From an uncultured bacterium (GTDB taxonomy: Bacteria; Cyanobacteriota; Vampirovibrionia; Gastranaerophilales; Gastranaerophilaceae), in the NCBI GenBank assembly GCA_902777605.1, contig CACYUI010000003.1:19593-83592 (forward strand): a DNA stretch of 64,000 nucleotides, given 5' to 3'. The position numbers and the translations under genes were made by a program. Numbering within the stretch: position 1 is the first letter of the stretch; each line of letters opens with the position of its first letter. Under the pieces are notes generated by a model. The model was not told where the DNA came from. It searched no databases and saw nothing but the letters and a program-made list of their open reading frames with translations. Below are positions 29,199-38,036 of this stretch, in pieces.

Positions 29199-31757
29199 TT
29201 AAAACTTTTTAAGGTGAGCATAAGCCGCATCCATAGCTTTTTTGCCCAATTTCCCAAAATCTATGGTATACATTGTACTGTCACCGATTTGTATAACATC
29301 TGTAATATGCCCAATTCCTAATTTTTCATGGAATACACGCTCGCCTACATTGAAGTAATATTGAGTTGCAGTATTTTTAAGCTCTTTTTCCTTTTCTTGT
29401 TCTTCTGCAATTCTTGCTTCTTCTTTACGCTTTTCTTCAAGTTTGCGTTTCATCACATTATCTTCAAAAAACTTTCTTATTTTTTCTTCTTCACGCTCTT
29501 TGTTAATAGGGTTCTTTTTGATTATCGCGCGAGCAGGTGTTCGCTGAACTGTCGGCTGCTTTTTAATTACATTATTTATCCCCTTATTTACCCCTTTATT
29601 TACCCCGGGGGCAACAAAACCTGCTCCAAACCCTGTTGTCGGTTTTACATACCCGTCAGGAGTATATGAAGAAGTAACTGAAGAACTGTATGATGACCTT
29701 GATTGGGAAGAGTTTGAGCTGCCCCAATCATTGCCTCTTTGAGATTTTTTAGCGTAACTTACCGCATTTCTGAATGTACTTCTCTCATCTGAGTACTCAT
29801 CGGACTCTTCCGTATCAAGAAGATTTGCGGGAATTTCCGCCAAGAATCTGCTTGGAGAATAGTATTTATATTCACCCCACATTTGCCGGCGCTTTGCCGT
29901 TGTTAAGTATAATTTTGTTTCTGCTCTTGTTACACCTACATACATAAGTCTGCGCTCTTCTTCCAATTCGGAAAGTGTATTAGAACATCTTGCCGAGGGG
30001 AAAATGCCTTCGTCACATCCTGCAAGAAATACAATAGGGAATTCCAAGCCTTTTGAAGCATGCAAGGTCATTAAAGTGACATTGTTTGCAATTTCGTCCA
30101 TGCCGTCAATATCAGACACCAAAGACACTTGAGCCAAAAATTCGCCCAAAATATTATCCTGTTCTTCCGGCTCAAATTCATTCGCTACATTTACAAGTTC
30201 TTGTAAGTTTTCTATTCTGATTTCATCTTCATCAGTTCCCGATGCTTGAAGTTCTCTCAAATATCCGCTCTTTTCAAGAATGAGTCCCAAAAATTCAGGA
30301 AGAGAGTATTTCTGCTCTGCCTCTTTAAATTTTGAAATCAATGTTGCAAAGTCTTTTAATTTTGCTGCCGTTCCCGATTTAATGGTAGAAATATTATCTA
30401 CATCCATAATCGCAGCATAAAGGCTTATGTCGTTTTCATCGGCGTACTCTTGCAAATGTTTTAAGGTAGTTTCACCAATTGCGCGTTTTGGAACATTTAT
30501 AATCCTTCTAAGCGACTGAGAATCATCGTTATTATACACAAGTTTCAAATACGCAATTGCATCTTTAATCTCTTTTCTGTCATAGAACTTTAAGCCACCA
30601 TAAATTCTATATGGTATTCCCGCCGCAATCAACGCTTCTTCTAATGCACGGGATTGATTATTTGTTCTGTATAGAATAGCAAATTGATTATAATTTTCTG
30701 AAGTATCACGAATAGATTTTACTATATAATTTGCCTCATCTGCCTCATCCTGAGCTTCATATAATGAAATTTTCTCACCATCTCCTTTTTGAGAATAAAG
30801 CACTTTCTCTACACGCTCTTCATTATTTTCAATTATTGAGTTTGCAGCATTCAATATATTTGCTGTTGAACGGTAGTTTTGCTCTAATTTCACCAGTTTT
30901 GCGTTTGGAAAATCTTTTTGGAAATTCATAATAATTCTAAAATCCGCACCACGCCAGCTATATATTGATTGGTCAATATCCCCTACTACACAAAGAGAAC
31001 GAGTTTCGGGAATATCAGATTGCAAATTTGTATATAATGCACGAACTAATTGATACTGAGCTTGATTTGTATCCTGATATTCGTCAACAAGAATGTGCTG
31101 AAATTTGTTATAATATTTTGCCCTGACCTCCGGATTTTGTTCAAGAAGTTTTACACAAAGCATTAGCATATCGTCAAAATCTATTGCATTATTATTATTG
31201 AGCGTATTTTCATAAAACTCAAAAACTTTTGCGATATTTTGGGATTTGAAATCACGAGCAAATGTTGCAAAAGTATATGCATCTTGCATTTTGTTTTTAG
31301 CATTGGAAATAATCGCTTTTATTAGCTTTGGTTGATAAATTTTATCATCAAGGTTAATCTTTTTGATACCTTGCTTTATTATTGCAAGAGAATCAGTTTC
31401 ATCATAAATAGTAAAGTTTTTATCCAGTTTTTTACCTGATTGAAAAGAGTAATTTTCAATATCCTGTCTTAAAATTCGTCCGCAAATACTGTGAAAAGTA
31501 CCTACCCACATATATTTGACAATATTTTCACCTACAATTTTTGCAAGCCGTTCTCTCATTTCTTTTGCGGCTTTATTGGTAAAAGTTACCGCTAAAATCT
31601 TTCCCGCAACTGCGCCATGTTGTATCATATAAGCAATTCTTGAAGTCAAAACCTTAGTTTTTCCACTGCCCGCGCCGGCTAAAACAAGCAGCGCCCCTTG
31701 CGTAGTCTGAACTGCATCTGCTTGTTCTTTGTTAAGGTTTTCTAAAATATTTTCCAT
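29199..31757 (-). CDS. pcrA: ATP-dependent DNA helicase, PcrA/UvrD-like
   Basis: An 852-residue superfamily I helicase for repair and replication. The motifs are complete: LAGAGSGKTKVLTSRIAY (Walker A), LVDEYQDTNQAQY, VVGDIDQSIYSWRGADF, LMTLHASKGLEFPIVF, RRLMYVGVTRA. The C-terminal region after about residue 690 is a long linker. It contains GVNKGVNKGINN, encoded by three tandem 12-base repeat units, then a charged coiled stretch and a final Tudor-like fold (GERVFHEKLGIGHITDV). I use the ATG at 31757; an upstream TTG would add only four residues. Confidence 0.93.
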   Translation of the reverse strand: MENILENLNKEQADAVQTTQGALLVLAGAGSGKTKVLTSRIAYMIQHGAVAGKILAVTFTNKAAKEMRERLAKIVGENIVKYMWVGTFHSICGRILRQDIENYSFQSGKKLDKNFTIYDETDSLAIIKQGIKKINLDDKIYQPKLIKAIISNAKNKMQDAYTFATFARDFKSQNIAKVFEFYENTLNNNNAIDFDDMLMLCVKLLEQNPEVRAKYYNKFQHILVDEYQDTNQAQYQLVRALYTNLQSDIPETRSLCVVGDIDQSIYSWRGADFRIIMNFQKDFPNAKLVKLEQNYRSTANILNAANSIIENNEERVEKVLYSQKGDGEKISLYEAQDEADEANYIVKSIRDTSENYNQFAILYRTNNQSRALEEALIAAGIPYRIYGGLKFYDRKEIKDAIAYLKLVYNNDDSQSLRRIINVPKRAIGETTLKHLQEYADENDISLYAAIMDVDNISTIKSGTAAKLKDFATLISKFKEAEQKYSLPEFLGLILEKSGYLRELQASGTDEDEIRIENLQELVNVANEFEPEEQDNILGEFLAQVSLVSDIDGMDEIANNVTLMTLHASKGLEFPIVFLAGCDEGIFPSARCSNTLSELEEERRLMYVGVTRAETKLYLTTAKRRQMWGEYKYYSPSRFLAEIPANLLDTEESDEYSDERSTFRNAVSYAKKSQRGNDWGSSNSSQSRSSYSSSVTSSYTPDGYVKPTTGFGAGFVAPGVNKGVNKGINNVIKKQPTVQRTPARAIIKKNPINKEREEEKIRKFFEDNVMKRKLEEKRKEEARIAEEQEKEKELKNTATQYYFNVGERVFHEKLGIGHITDVIQIGDSTMYTIDFGKLGKKAMDAAYAHLKKF
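29574..29606 (-). repeat. three tandem GGGGTAAATAAA units inside pcrA
   Basis: On the minus strand GGGGTAAATAAA, GGGGTAAATAAG and GGGATAAATAAT follow each other and encode GVNK, GVNK and GINN. The same 12-base unit in the same reading phase occurs in other genes of the window. Confidence 0.75.
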
Positions 31758-31852
31758 TACACTTCCCAAAATCCCAAATTTATGCTATTATACATAAGCA
31801 TACAAAAAACAAGCAGTAATGACAATATAGACAATTACAAAAGGTGAAAAAA

Positions 31853-32431
31853 ATGATTGAAATTCTTGATTCTATAGATGAAAACGAACAACAACAGTCG
31901 ATAATGGTACCTGTAGACGATGATTTAGATAAGGCAGACCATTCCCCTGACGCTGTTGATGAATTAGCATTAGAGCTTGCAACAATAAAACAGCCGGCAA
32001 AAAGAATTGCAATCATAGGTTCTAGAAATCTCGCAATTACTCATCAACAAATGATTGAAACTCTTGCAACAGCTCTTGTATTGCAAGGTAATACTATAAT
32101 TACATCAGGTGGTTCATGCGGTACAAATGCAGCAGCTATAAGAGGTGCAATGAAATCAAATCCCGATAAATTAAAAGTTATTTTACCTCAAACAATCGGT
32201 CAGCAACCATCAGATGTGCAGGATCAATTAATAGGTGTTCCAAATATTGTAGAACATTCTGACAGAGCAATGATGACACTGGCTGATGCTTCAAGAGTTT
32301 GCAACCGTGAGATTATTGATGACTGCAATCAAATGATTTGTTTCTTATCTCATACAAGCCGTACATTGCACAGCGCAATTGAATATGCGGAAGAAAATCA
32401 TAAAGTAATTACAGTATTCTATTTGGATTAG
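31853..32431 (+). CDS. SLOG/DprA-like Rossmann-fold protein
   Basis: A 192-residue protein. After an acidic N-terminal tail of about 50 residues comes RIAIIGSRNLAITHQQM, then NTIITSGGSCGTNAAAIRGA, KVILPQ and ICFLSHTSRTLHSAIEYAEE. This is the nucleotide-binding pattern of the DprA/SMF and LOG-like superfamily. It lacks the rest of DprA, so DNA uptake is not implied. AGGTG precedes the ATG at 31853. The next gene starts 5 bases after its stop, so the two are probably one unit. Confidence 0.65.
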   Translation: MIEILDSIDENEQQQSIMVPVDDDLDKADHSPDAVDELALELATIKQPAKRIAIIGSRNLAITHQQMIETLATALVLQGNTIITSGGSCGTNAAAIRGAMKSNPDKLKVILPQTIGQQPSDVQDQLIGVPNIVEHSDRAMMTLADASRVCNREIIDDCNQMICFLSHTSRTLHSAIEYAEENHKVITVFYLD

Positions 32432-32436
32432 TCATT

Positions 32437-33612
32437 ATGGATTTATTTAAGGCTCTTACAGGGAAAAACCCTGCTGAATTTGAGCATGCAGCTCATGTTC
32501 TTGTTGATACACCGGATACAGAACTGTTTAAAAAACTTGTTAAGCAGGAAGACTTTTTATTTGATTTTGTAAAAAATAATGTTGCAAAAAGAATTCAAAA
32601 TGCTTGCAATAAAAATAATTACAAAAATCTGTTAGATTTTTTTGATTATTATTCTCCATCCTATGCTCCTGTTATAGCAGAGGTTTTACATCAATATGAC
32701 AATGATGAACTTTTTGAAGAAATAAAAAACAAATTTTTAGAAGGCACTAACTGTCAAAAATCCCATGCAGCAAAGTTTTTTAGTTTTTTAGATAATGATA
32801 AAATTATTGAATTATTACCCAAAATCAGGGAATTTTCAGAGTCGGATGATGAATATTTAGCAGCAAATTGTATTGAGCTATTATCAAAATTAAATGACAT
32901 AGAATCTAAAATTTGTGCTATAGAAAAACTATCTTCAAAAGAGGAATTTGAACAATATAATGCGATAAAATTTTTGGTAACTTACGGTGCTAAAGACTCT
33001 TTACCCCAAATTATTGAAGTAATGAAACAATCTTCGCTTTCAGAAAATATTGCTTCAGCAATCCCATTTTTAACGCCAATTGAGGAAATTTTGAAAGAAG
33101 ATTTTGATTCAGGCATTTTAGTTATGTGTAATATTGTTAGTGCTATTCCTGAGATTCTTTCACCTTCGGCATTTGTAGATTATAACATATTTGAAATATT
33201 AGAAAATCTGTATTACAACAATCTTACAAGTTCATCCGCACTACTTCTTAGAATAACAAAAAACAAAGTTAGTGAACTTTTAGAAAACGATGAATATTTA
33301 TTTGATTGCGACAAAAACACCAAAGATGAAATTAATAATTTGAACAAATTTTTATCGGAAATTAAAACAAGGAAATTAAACAGTCTTTTATATGACGAAT
33401 TATACGAAGACAGCGATTTTGTATTCTTTGCGGTTGATTATGTTGATGACATCGAAGAGTTGGAAACGCTTTTGGATAGTCAAAACCAAACACTTCTTTT
33501 AAAAGTTTTAACGATTTTAAAGGAAAAACAAGTATTAACACCAAATCACAAAGAGATTGCTTTGAAAAATATTACAAATTACGAAATCAAGAAGGTTGTA
33601 GAAGTTTTATAA
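32437..33612 (+). CDS. HEAT-repeat-like helical protein
   Basis: A 391-residue all-helical, acidic protein. Repeated two-helix units of about 35 residues are seen (EEIKNKFLEGTNCQKSHAAK, YLAANCIELLSKLND, FEQYNAIKFLVTYGAKDSLP), as in HEAT or armadillo scaffolds. No enzyme motif, signal or membrane segment is present. It is translated just after the SLOG-like gene and may act as its protein-binding partner. That link rests only on spacing. Confidence 0.6.
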   Translation: MDLFKALTGKNPAEFEHAAHVLVDTPDTELFKKLVKQEDFLFDFVKNNVAKRIQNACNKNNYKNLLDFFDYYSPSYAPVIAEVLHQYDNDELFEEIKNKFLEGTNCQKSHAAKFFSFLDNDKIIELLPKIREFSESDDEYLAANCIELLSKLNDIESKICAIEKLSSKEEFEQYNAIKFLVTYGAKDSLPQIIEVMKQSSLSENIASAIPFLTPIEEILKEDFDSGILVMCNIVSAIPEILSPSAFVDYNIFEILENLYYNNLTSSSALLLRITKNKVSELLENDEYLFDCDKNTKDEINNLNKFLSEIKTRKLNSLLYDELYEDSDFVFFAVDYVDDIEELETLLDSQNQTLLLKVLTILKEKQVLTPNHKEIALKNITNYEIKKVVEVL

Positions 33613-33651
33613 CCAACACTATTTTTTATACAAAAAGTTATGTTAATTTGA

Positions 33652-33942
33652 TTACTTACTTAAAAAATATTGCGAATTCCCAAGACTCATACCATGAGTA
33701 AACTCTTCGGTTAACTTGGACGACACTATCCAATTTATCTTGCCTTCAGGATATTTGATATAATGTTTTGTAGAACACATTGTAGAAACATAAGAAGCAT
33801 CAATAATATTCATAAACGAAATATCAACGCTCAAATTTTCACACCTGACACTGTCAATATACGAATTTATGTACTCTACTGCAAGTTTTGGCTCGCTAGT
33901 ATTCGGTATTAATACTTCACTTTGGGGTAATAGTTGTATCAT
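33652..33942 (-). CDS. small STAS-like protein
   Basis: A 96-residue protein. The stretch LSVDISFMNIIDASYVSTMC, with a short helix after it and a later strand (INWIVSS), resembles STAS-type anti-sigma antagonist folds, in which a buried strand ends in D-S/A-S. No further family evidence is visible. It is convergent with the HEAT-like gene and stands alone. I treat the family as tentative. Confidence 0.5.
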   Translation of the reverse strand: MIQLLPQSEVLIPNTSEPKLAVEYINSYIDSVRCENLSVDISFMNIIDASYVSTMCSTKHYIKYPEGKINWIVSSKLTEEFTHGMSLGNSQYFLSK

Positions 33943-34020
33943 TTATATTTCCTTAACAACCATGCTATCGGCATTTTTTAAAATTTCTTTTACATAAATA
34001 CTTTCTTATCCTCTATTTGG

Positions 34021-34500
34021 ATGAGAAAAATAAAATTTATGCAAAAATATTGTATAATTTTAACTGTTATGGCTGGAAAAAATTTGTTTGGCAAAAATAA
34101 AATATTGCATTTTATTGTGACATTTATTCTTATGGCAACGGGAATTTACTATTTTGGGCTTAATTATGTTCCGCACAAATTGTATGAAACACAAAAAATG
34201 CTCCCAAATCAGATTGAATCATACTATGTAAATGAATGGTGCACTCCCGATTTCGGCAGAAAAGAAGCAATTTTGTGGGACTTAACAAGGGTTGACTGTT
34301 TAGCAAAAGATTATGCAATAGAATTTGATTTTGCTAAAAAATGGGCTGAAAGCATTGGGCAATCTCTGTATTACTCAAAAATGACAGGAAAATCCCCTGC
34401 GGTTGTTTTAATTTTAACTTCTCCCCTTGATTATAGATATGTTAATCGTATCGAAAGACTTGATAAAGGTATTAAAATATTTTTAGTTAAAGCATATTAA
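34021..34500 (+). CDS. membrane-anchored restriction-endonuclease-fold-like protein
   Basis: A 159-residue protein with an N-terminal hydrophobic helix (HFIVTFILMATGIYYFGL). The globular part has RVDCLAKDYAIEFDFAKKW followed by IGQSLYYSKMTGKSPAVVLI. Asp, Glu and Lys spaced like this suggest a PD-(D/E)XK nuclease-like fold, a pattern I have seen in small uncharacterised proteins. The start is uncertain: an ATG at 34069 (MAGKNLFGKNK) lies 10 bases after a TATAAT, so a shorter, nearly leaderless product is possible. DNA cleavage is not shown by the sequence. Confidence 0.55.
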   Translation: MRKIKFMQKYCIILTVMAGKNLFGKNKILHFIVTFILMATGIYYFGLNYVPHKLYETQKMLPNQIESYYVNEWCTPDFGRKEAILWDLTRVDCLAKDYAIEFDFAKKWAESIGQSLYYSKMTGKSPAVVLILTSPLDYRYVNRIERLDKGIKIFLVKAY

Positions 34501-34600
34501 GAAATGTAACAAAAGCCCGCAAAACCATGTAAAAAAAGCAATTTTAACCGAAATAAAAACTTTATATAAGTAAGGTTAGATAAATATAGGTTAGGTAGGT

Positions 34601-35263
34601 ATGATTAACAACATCACGACTATGGACTTGCGTCCACAGCTGACGGTTGCGAAAGCTACACCTTCTGTGTCAAGCATGAGCATGCCGGCAATACTGGGGT
34701 TTAAAACACCCGTAATTGGACAGAAAGCAAATATTAGGGTTAAGAAAATAAAACGCGGAGATAATATTATTATCCCCGGAGAAATAGATGACGACTATGT
34801 CGATATAGTTGAGGAGGAAATTAATTCATCGCAATCAGCACCTCCTCAATACTCATCGGGAGGCAATCTGTTTACGACCCAGCCCAATCTGTTTATAACA
34901 CCACCAAAACCTCAGACGGTGAAGAGAAAATATCTGAAAAATTGTTATATTATAGACTATATTCAATCGCCCAAACCCAGGTGCGGACTTGGCACGGAGG
35001 CAATAAAACAACTTGCCGAAAAAGCCATGTTTGATAGTAAAGCTGAAGGGCGTATTGTGACCTTTTCGGCACCAATAGTGCGAGAATCTTCTCCGGCACT
35101 GTTCTTTTACAAGCTGGGATTTAGGTTTACCGAAACGGATGCGAATGAATATATGGAGGAATGTCTAAGAAAGAAAATTCCGGATATTCCCGCGCAGATA
35201 GGGATGATGTATCTGCCCAAAAATCGGCTTCAAAAACTTTTAAGGTACGGAGAATTATTCTAA
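34601..35263 (+). CDS. GNAT-like accessory protein, paralogue of 62284-62853
   Basis: A 220-residue protein. Residues 1-115 are low-complexity with SMPAILGFKTP near residue 30 and a Ser/Pro/Gln linker. Residues from about 117 look GNAT-like: YIIDYIQSPKPRCGLGTEAI, LAEKAMF, EGRIVTFSAPI, then FYKLGFRFTE. The protein at 62284-62853 shares EGRV, SAPI and GFRF in the same order. Codon use is more GC-rich than nearby genes. An acyltransferase role is a guess, since the acetyl-CoA loop is partial. Confidence 0.55.
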   Translation: MINNITTMDLRPQLTVAKATPSVSSMSMPAILGFKTPVIGQKANIRVKKIKRGDNIIIPGEIDDDYVDIVEEEINSSQSAPPQYSSGGNLFTTQPNLFITPPKPQTVKRKYLKNCYIIDYIQSPKPRCGLGTEAIKQLAEKAMFDSKAEGRIVTFSAPIVRESSPALFFYKLGFRFTETDANEYMEECLRKKIPDIPAQIGMMYLPKNRLQKLLRYGELF

Positions 35264-35557
35264 ATGGCAGATGTTAGTAACACAAATATTGATGCACATT
35301 ATTCGACAAACATGAAGGTTACAAAACCTAAAATTGTCGCATACGAAGCTCCACCGGAGCTTCCTAAACATCGTCTTTTTTCTGATAAAGAAGCGACAAA
35401 AAAGATTCAACAAATAAATACAGATATATATGAAGGTGCCAAAAAGGAGAAATCAAATCATGAGTTCAGTTTTTCAAAGTTTTTTAAGATTTTTAGCGGA
35501 ATTACTCTTGCTGCAATCATCATCGCTTGTATACGCAAGTGTAAGGGTGGAAAATAG
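35264..35557 (+). CDS. small tail-anchored hypothetical protein
   Basis: A 97-residue protein that starts right after the stop of the GNAT-like gene. Most of it is polar and helical. A hydrophobic segment near the end (FKIFSGITLAAIIIACIR) is followed by KCKGGK, so it looks like a tail-anchored membrane protein. No family is recognised. It is probably co-expressed with the upstream gene. Confidence 0.55.
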   Translation: MADVSNTNIDAHYSTNMKVTKPKIVAYEAPPELPKHRLFSDKEATKKIQQINTDIYEGAKKEKSNHEFSFSKFFKIFSGITLAAIIIACIRKCKGGK

Positions 35558-35572
35558 AGAATAACTTGGCTT

Positions 35573-35749
35573 TTAGCAATATTTTTCAAGTATTTTCTTA
35601 AACTTATACTCAAAAAGATTACTCAATGCAAAAATATGACCGTAATCTTTATTCTCATCATAGCAAGCCCAAAGTGACTCATGCTCTATTTTGTAGAGGG
35701 AGTATAACTCTCTAAGTTCGCCTACCAAATGTTTTTGTTCTGTTTTCAT
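35573..35749 (-). CDS. small protein divergent from the second RHH regulator
   Basis: A 58-residue frame below the usual size cut-off. It reads MKTEQKHLVGELRELYSLYK and ends in LEKYC. GAAAGGA lies 8 bases before the ATG. It is helical with several aromatic residues, and I do not know the family. Its position opposite an RHH gene, with a palindrome between, mirrors the pair at 28.7-29.2 kb. Confidence 0.6.
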   Translation of the reverse strand: MKTEQKHLVGELRELYSLYKIEHESLWACYDENKDYGHIFALSNLFEYKFKKILEKYC

Positions 35750-35765
35750 TATTTTATCCTTTCTA

Positions 35766-35779
35766 TAGTTTACAAACTA
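35766..35779. promoter_or_regulatory. palindromic operator-like site
   Basis: TAGTTTACAAACTA has two perfect six-base arms. It lies between two divergent small genes and is a natural operator for the RHH protein at 35864 or for another regulator. Confidence 0.4.
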
Positions 35780-35863
35780 ATTATAAACCGTTTGCAGTTG
35801 AAAACAACATAGCTATAACATAAAATTTACATAAGTTTATAATTTTATGAAAAAGGGTTTACA

Positions 35864-36016
35864 ATGACAATTAATGAAGATAAGCACAGATTCGTTGTTA
35901 TTATTGAAAAAGAAATTTTTGAAGAATTTAAGCAAATTGCACAAGAAAAAGAAAAACGCTCTGCCAGTAATTTGGCTGCAAAACTTATTTCTGACTATGT
36001 GAAAGAAAATAAGTAA
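35864..36016 (+). CDS. ribbon-helix-helix DNA-binding protein (second copy)
   Basis: A 50-residue paralogue of the protein at 29002. KHRFVVIIEKEIFEEFKQIA and SASNLAAKLISDYVKEN match the strand and the two helices. An AAAGGG site is upstream. Downstream of the stop lies a near copy of the element that follows the other RHH gene. It probably controls itself and the divergent gene. Confidence 0.75.
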   Translation: MTINEDKHRFVVIIEKEIFEEFKQIAQEKEKRSASNLAAKLISDYVKENK

Positions 36017-36190
36017 TTGTCGGCATAGTAATACCGACCTATATTTCTATGTAAAAGAGAATAAATAATTTTTGTTGTCTTTGTAAAGAGGACCTATATC
36101 TTATTTCTTATTATATGAAAAAATATTTACCCCTTAATTGGATTTTTATTTATTTGTGCTAAAATTATTACATAAATAAGAGAGGTATGT

Positions 36191-38035
36191 ATGTGCGGAA
36201 TTGTTGGATATGTTGGAGATAAAACAGCTGTTGATATTTTGCTTGAAGGCTTGACAAGTCTTGAATACAGAGGGTATGATTCATCAGGAGTTGCACTAAA
36301 TATTGACGGAAAAGTAGAGCTTTTTAAGGCTCAAGGTAAACTTCAAAATTTAAGAAATATTGTTCAAAATAATTATACTCAAATTTCAAAATCAACAATC
36401 GGCATAGGACATATTCGCTGGGCAACACACGGTGTACCATCTATTGCTAACGCTCACCCTCATACATGTAATTGCGGAAAAGTTGCAATTGTTCATAACG
36501 GTATTATAGAGAACTTTAAAGAATTAAAAGTTAAATTAGAGGCTCAAGGCTGTACATTTCGCTCTCAAACCGACACAGAAACAGTTGCTCACCTTGTAGC
36601 TTCAAAATTTGCACAAACTCACGATTTAACCGAAGCGGTAAGACTTGCAACACTTGAAATAGAAGGCGCATACGCTCTTGCTGTTATTCATCAGGATGTT
36701 AAAAATACAATCGTCGCAACAAGAAGAAATGCACCGCTCGTTATAGGTTTTGGAGAAGGTGAAAACTTTGTAGCATCAGATATTCCTGCACTAATTCAAT
36801 ATACAAAAAAAGCAATGTACCTTGACGATAACCAAATTGTTACTTTGACTCCTAATAGTGCAAAGGTAATTGATATAGAAAAAAACGAAATACCTTTGAA
36901 AGTAGAAACACTTCCTTGGGAACCCGTTGCGTTATCAAAAATGGGTTACAAGCACTTTATGCTAAAGGAAATTCATGAGCAGCCAGATATTGTAAGAAAT
37001 GTTCTTTCAGGGAAATTAAGAACAATGGATGAACCGATTTCATTGGATGAAGTTACATTAGACAAAGCTAAATTAAAAGATTTAAACAGAATTCAAATTG
37101 TAGCATGCGGGACTTCACTCCATGCGGCAATGGTTGGCAAATACATTATTGAAGATTTCTGCGGAATTCCTGTTGAAGTAGAAGCAAGCAGTGAATATAT
37201 ATACAGAAAAACAATAACTGATGAAAACACGCTTGTAATAGGCGTTTCTCAATCAGGAGAAACCGCTGATACAATTACTGCAATAAGACTTGCCAAGAAA
37301 AAAGGCTCACATATACTTATTGTAACCAACAGACCTGATTCAACTATGGCAAGAGAAGCTGACAGTTTAGTTCCTGTTAATGCCGGTATAGAAGTATCAG
37401 TTGCTGCTACAAAATCATATATGGCGCAACTTATTTCCTTCTATCTTCTAGCAATTTATATGGCAGAAGTTAAAGGCTCTATTTCAAAAGAAGAGTTAAT
37501 GGATTTGAAACATGAACTTATTGTTCTTCCTCAAAAAATTGATAAAATTTTAACTCATAAAGAAGATATTCAAAAAATTGCAAGAAAGTTCTCTTCTTTC
37601 AAAGACTTTATTTTTGTAGCAAGAGGAATAAATTTCCCAACTGCATTAGAAGGCGCATTAAAGCTTAAAGAAATCAGTTATATTAACGCAACAGGATATT
37701 CAGCAGGTGAGCTCAAACACGGTCCGATTGCAATGTTAGATGACTCAATGCCTGTACTTGCAATCTTAATGAAGGGTAAGGTTTACGAAAAGATTTTATC
37801 TAATGCAGAAGAAGCAAAAGCTCGTAATGCAAGAATGATAGCACTTACTGATTCAGATGACCAAAAACTTGATGAACTGTTTGAAAACATAATAAGAATT
37901 CCTGAAATATCAGAAATTTTATCTCCGGCTCTTGCGATTGTACCATTGCAATTACTTGCTTACTATATCGCAGAATTTTTAGGAAAAGATGTTGACCAGC
38001 CAAGAAACTTGGCTAAATCAGTTACGGTAGAATAA
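36191..38035 (+). CDS. glmS: glutamine--fructose-6-phosphate aminotransferase
   Basis: A 614-residue enzyme that makes glucosamine 6-phosphate for cell wall and surface sugars, including UDP-GlcNAc for PseB. The N-terminal glutaminase begins with MCGIVGYVGDK (Cys nucleophile) and has RWATHGVP. Two SIS domains follow (VACGTSLHAAMVGKYI, SQSGETADTI, KSYMAQL). It ends DQPRNLAKSVTVE as expected. GAGAGG precedes the ATG. No glmS ribozyme is visible in the 170-base leader. Confidence 0.95.
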   Translation: MCGIVGYVGDKTAVDILLEGLTSLEYRGYDSSGVALNIDGKVELFKAQGKLQNLRNIVQNNYTQISKSTIGIGHIRWATHGVPSIANAHPHTCNCGKVAIVHNGIIENFKELKVKLEAQGCTFRSQTDTETVAHLVASKFAQTHDLTEAVRLATLEIEGAYALAVIHQDVKNTIVATRRNAPLVIGFGEGENFVASDIPALIQYTKKAMYLDDNQIVTLTPNSAKVIDIEKNEIPLKVETLPWEPVALSKMGYKHFMLKEIHEQPDIVRNVLSGKLRTMDEPISLDEVTLDKAKLKDLNRIQIVACGTSLHAAMVGKYIIEDFCGIPVEVEASSEYIYRKTITDENTLVIGVSQSGETADTITAIRLAKKKGSHILIVTNRPDSTMAREADSLVPVNAGIEVSVAATKSYMAQLISFYLLAIYMAEVKGSISKEELMDLKHELIVLPQKIDKILTHKEDIQKIARKFSSFKDFIFVARGINFPTALEGALKLKEISYINATGYSAGELKHGPIAMLDDSMPVLAILMKGKVYEKILSNAEEAKARNARMIALTDSDDQKLDELFENIIRIPEISEILSPALAIVPLQLLAYYIAEFLGKDVDQPRNLAKSVTVE

Positions 38036-38036
38036 A

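Noticed and set aside
34548..34600. AGGTTAG direct repeats before the GNAT-like gene as an operator
   Set aside because: The short AGGTTAG-like words are close to the ribosome site and too short to separate from chance.
36017..36190. glmS ribozyme in the glmS leader
   Set aside because: The leader is short and AT-rich and lacks the conserved cleavage site and pseudoknot elements.
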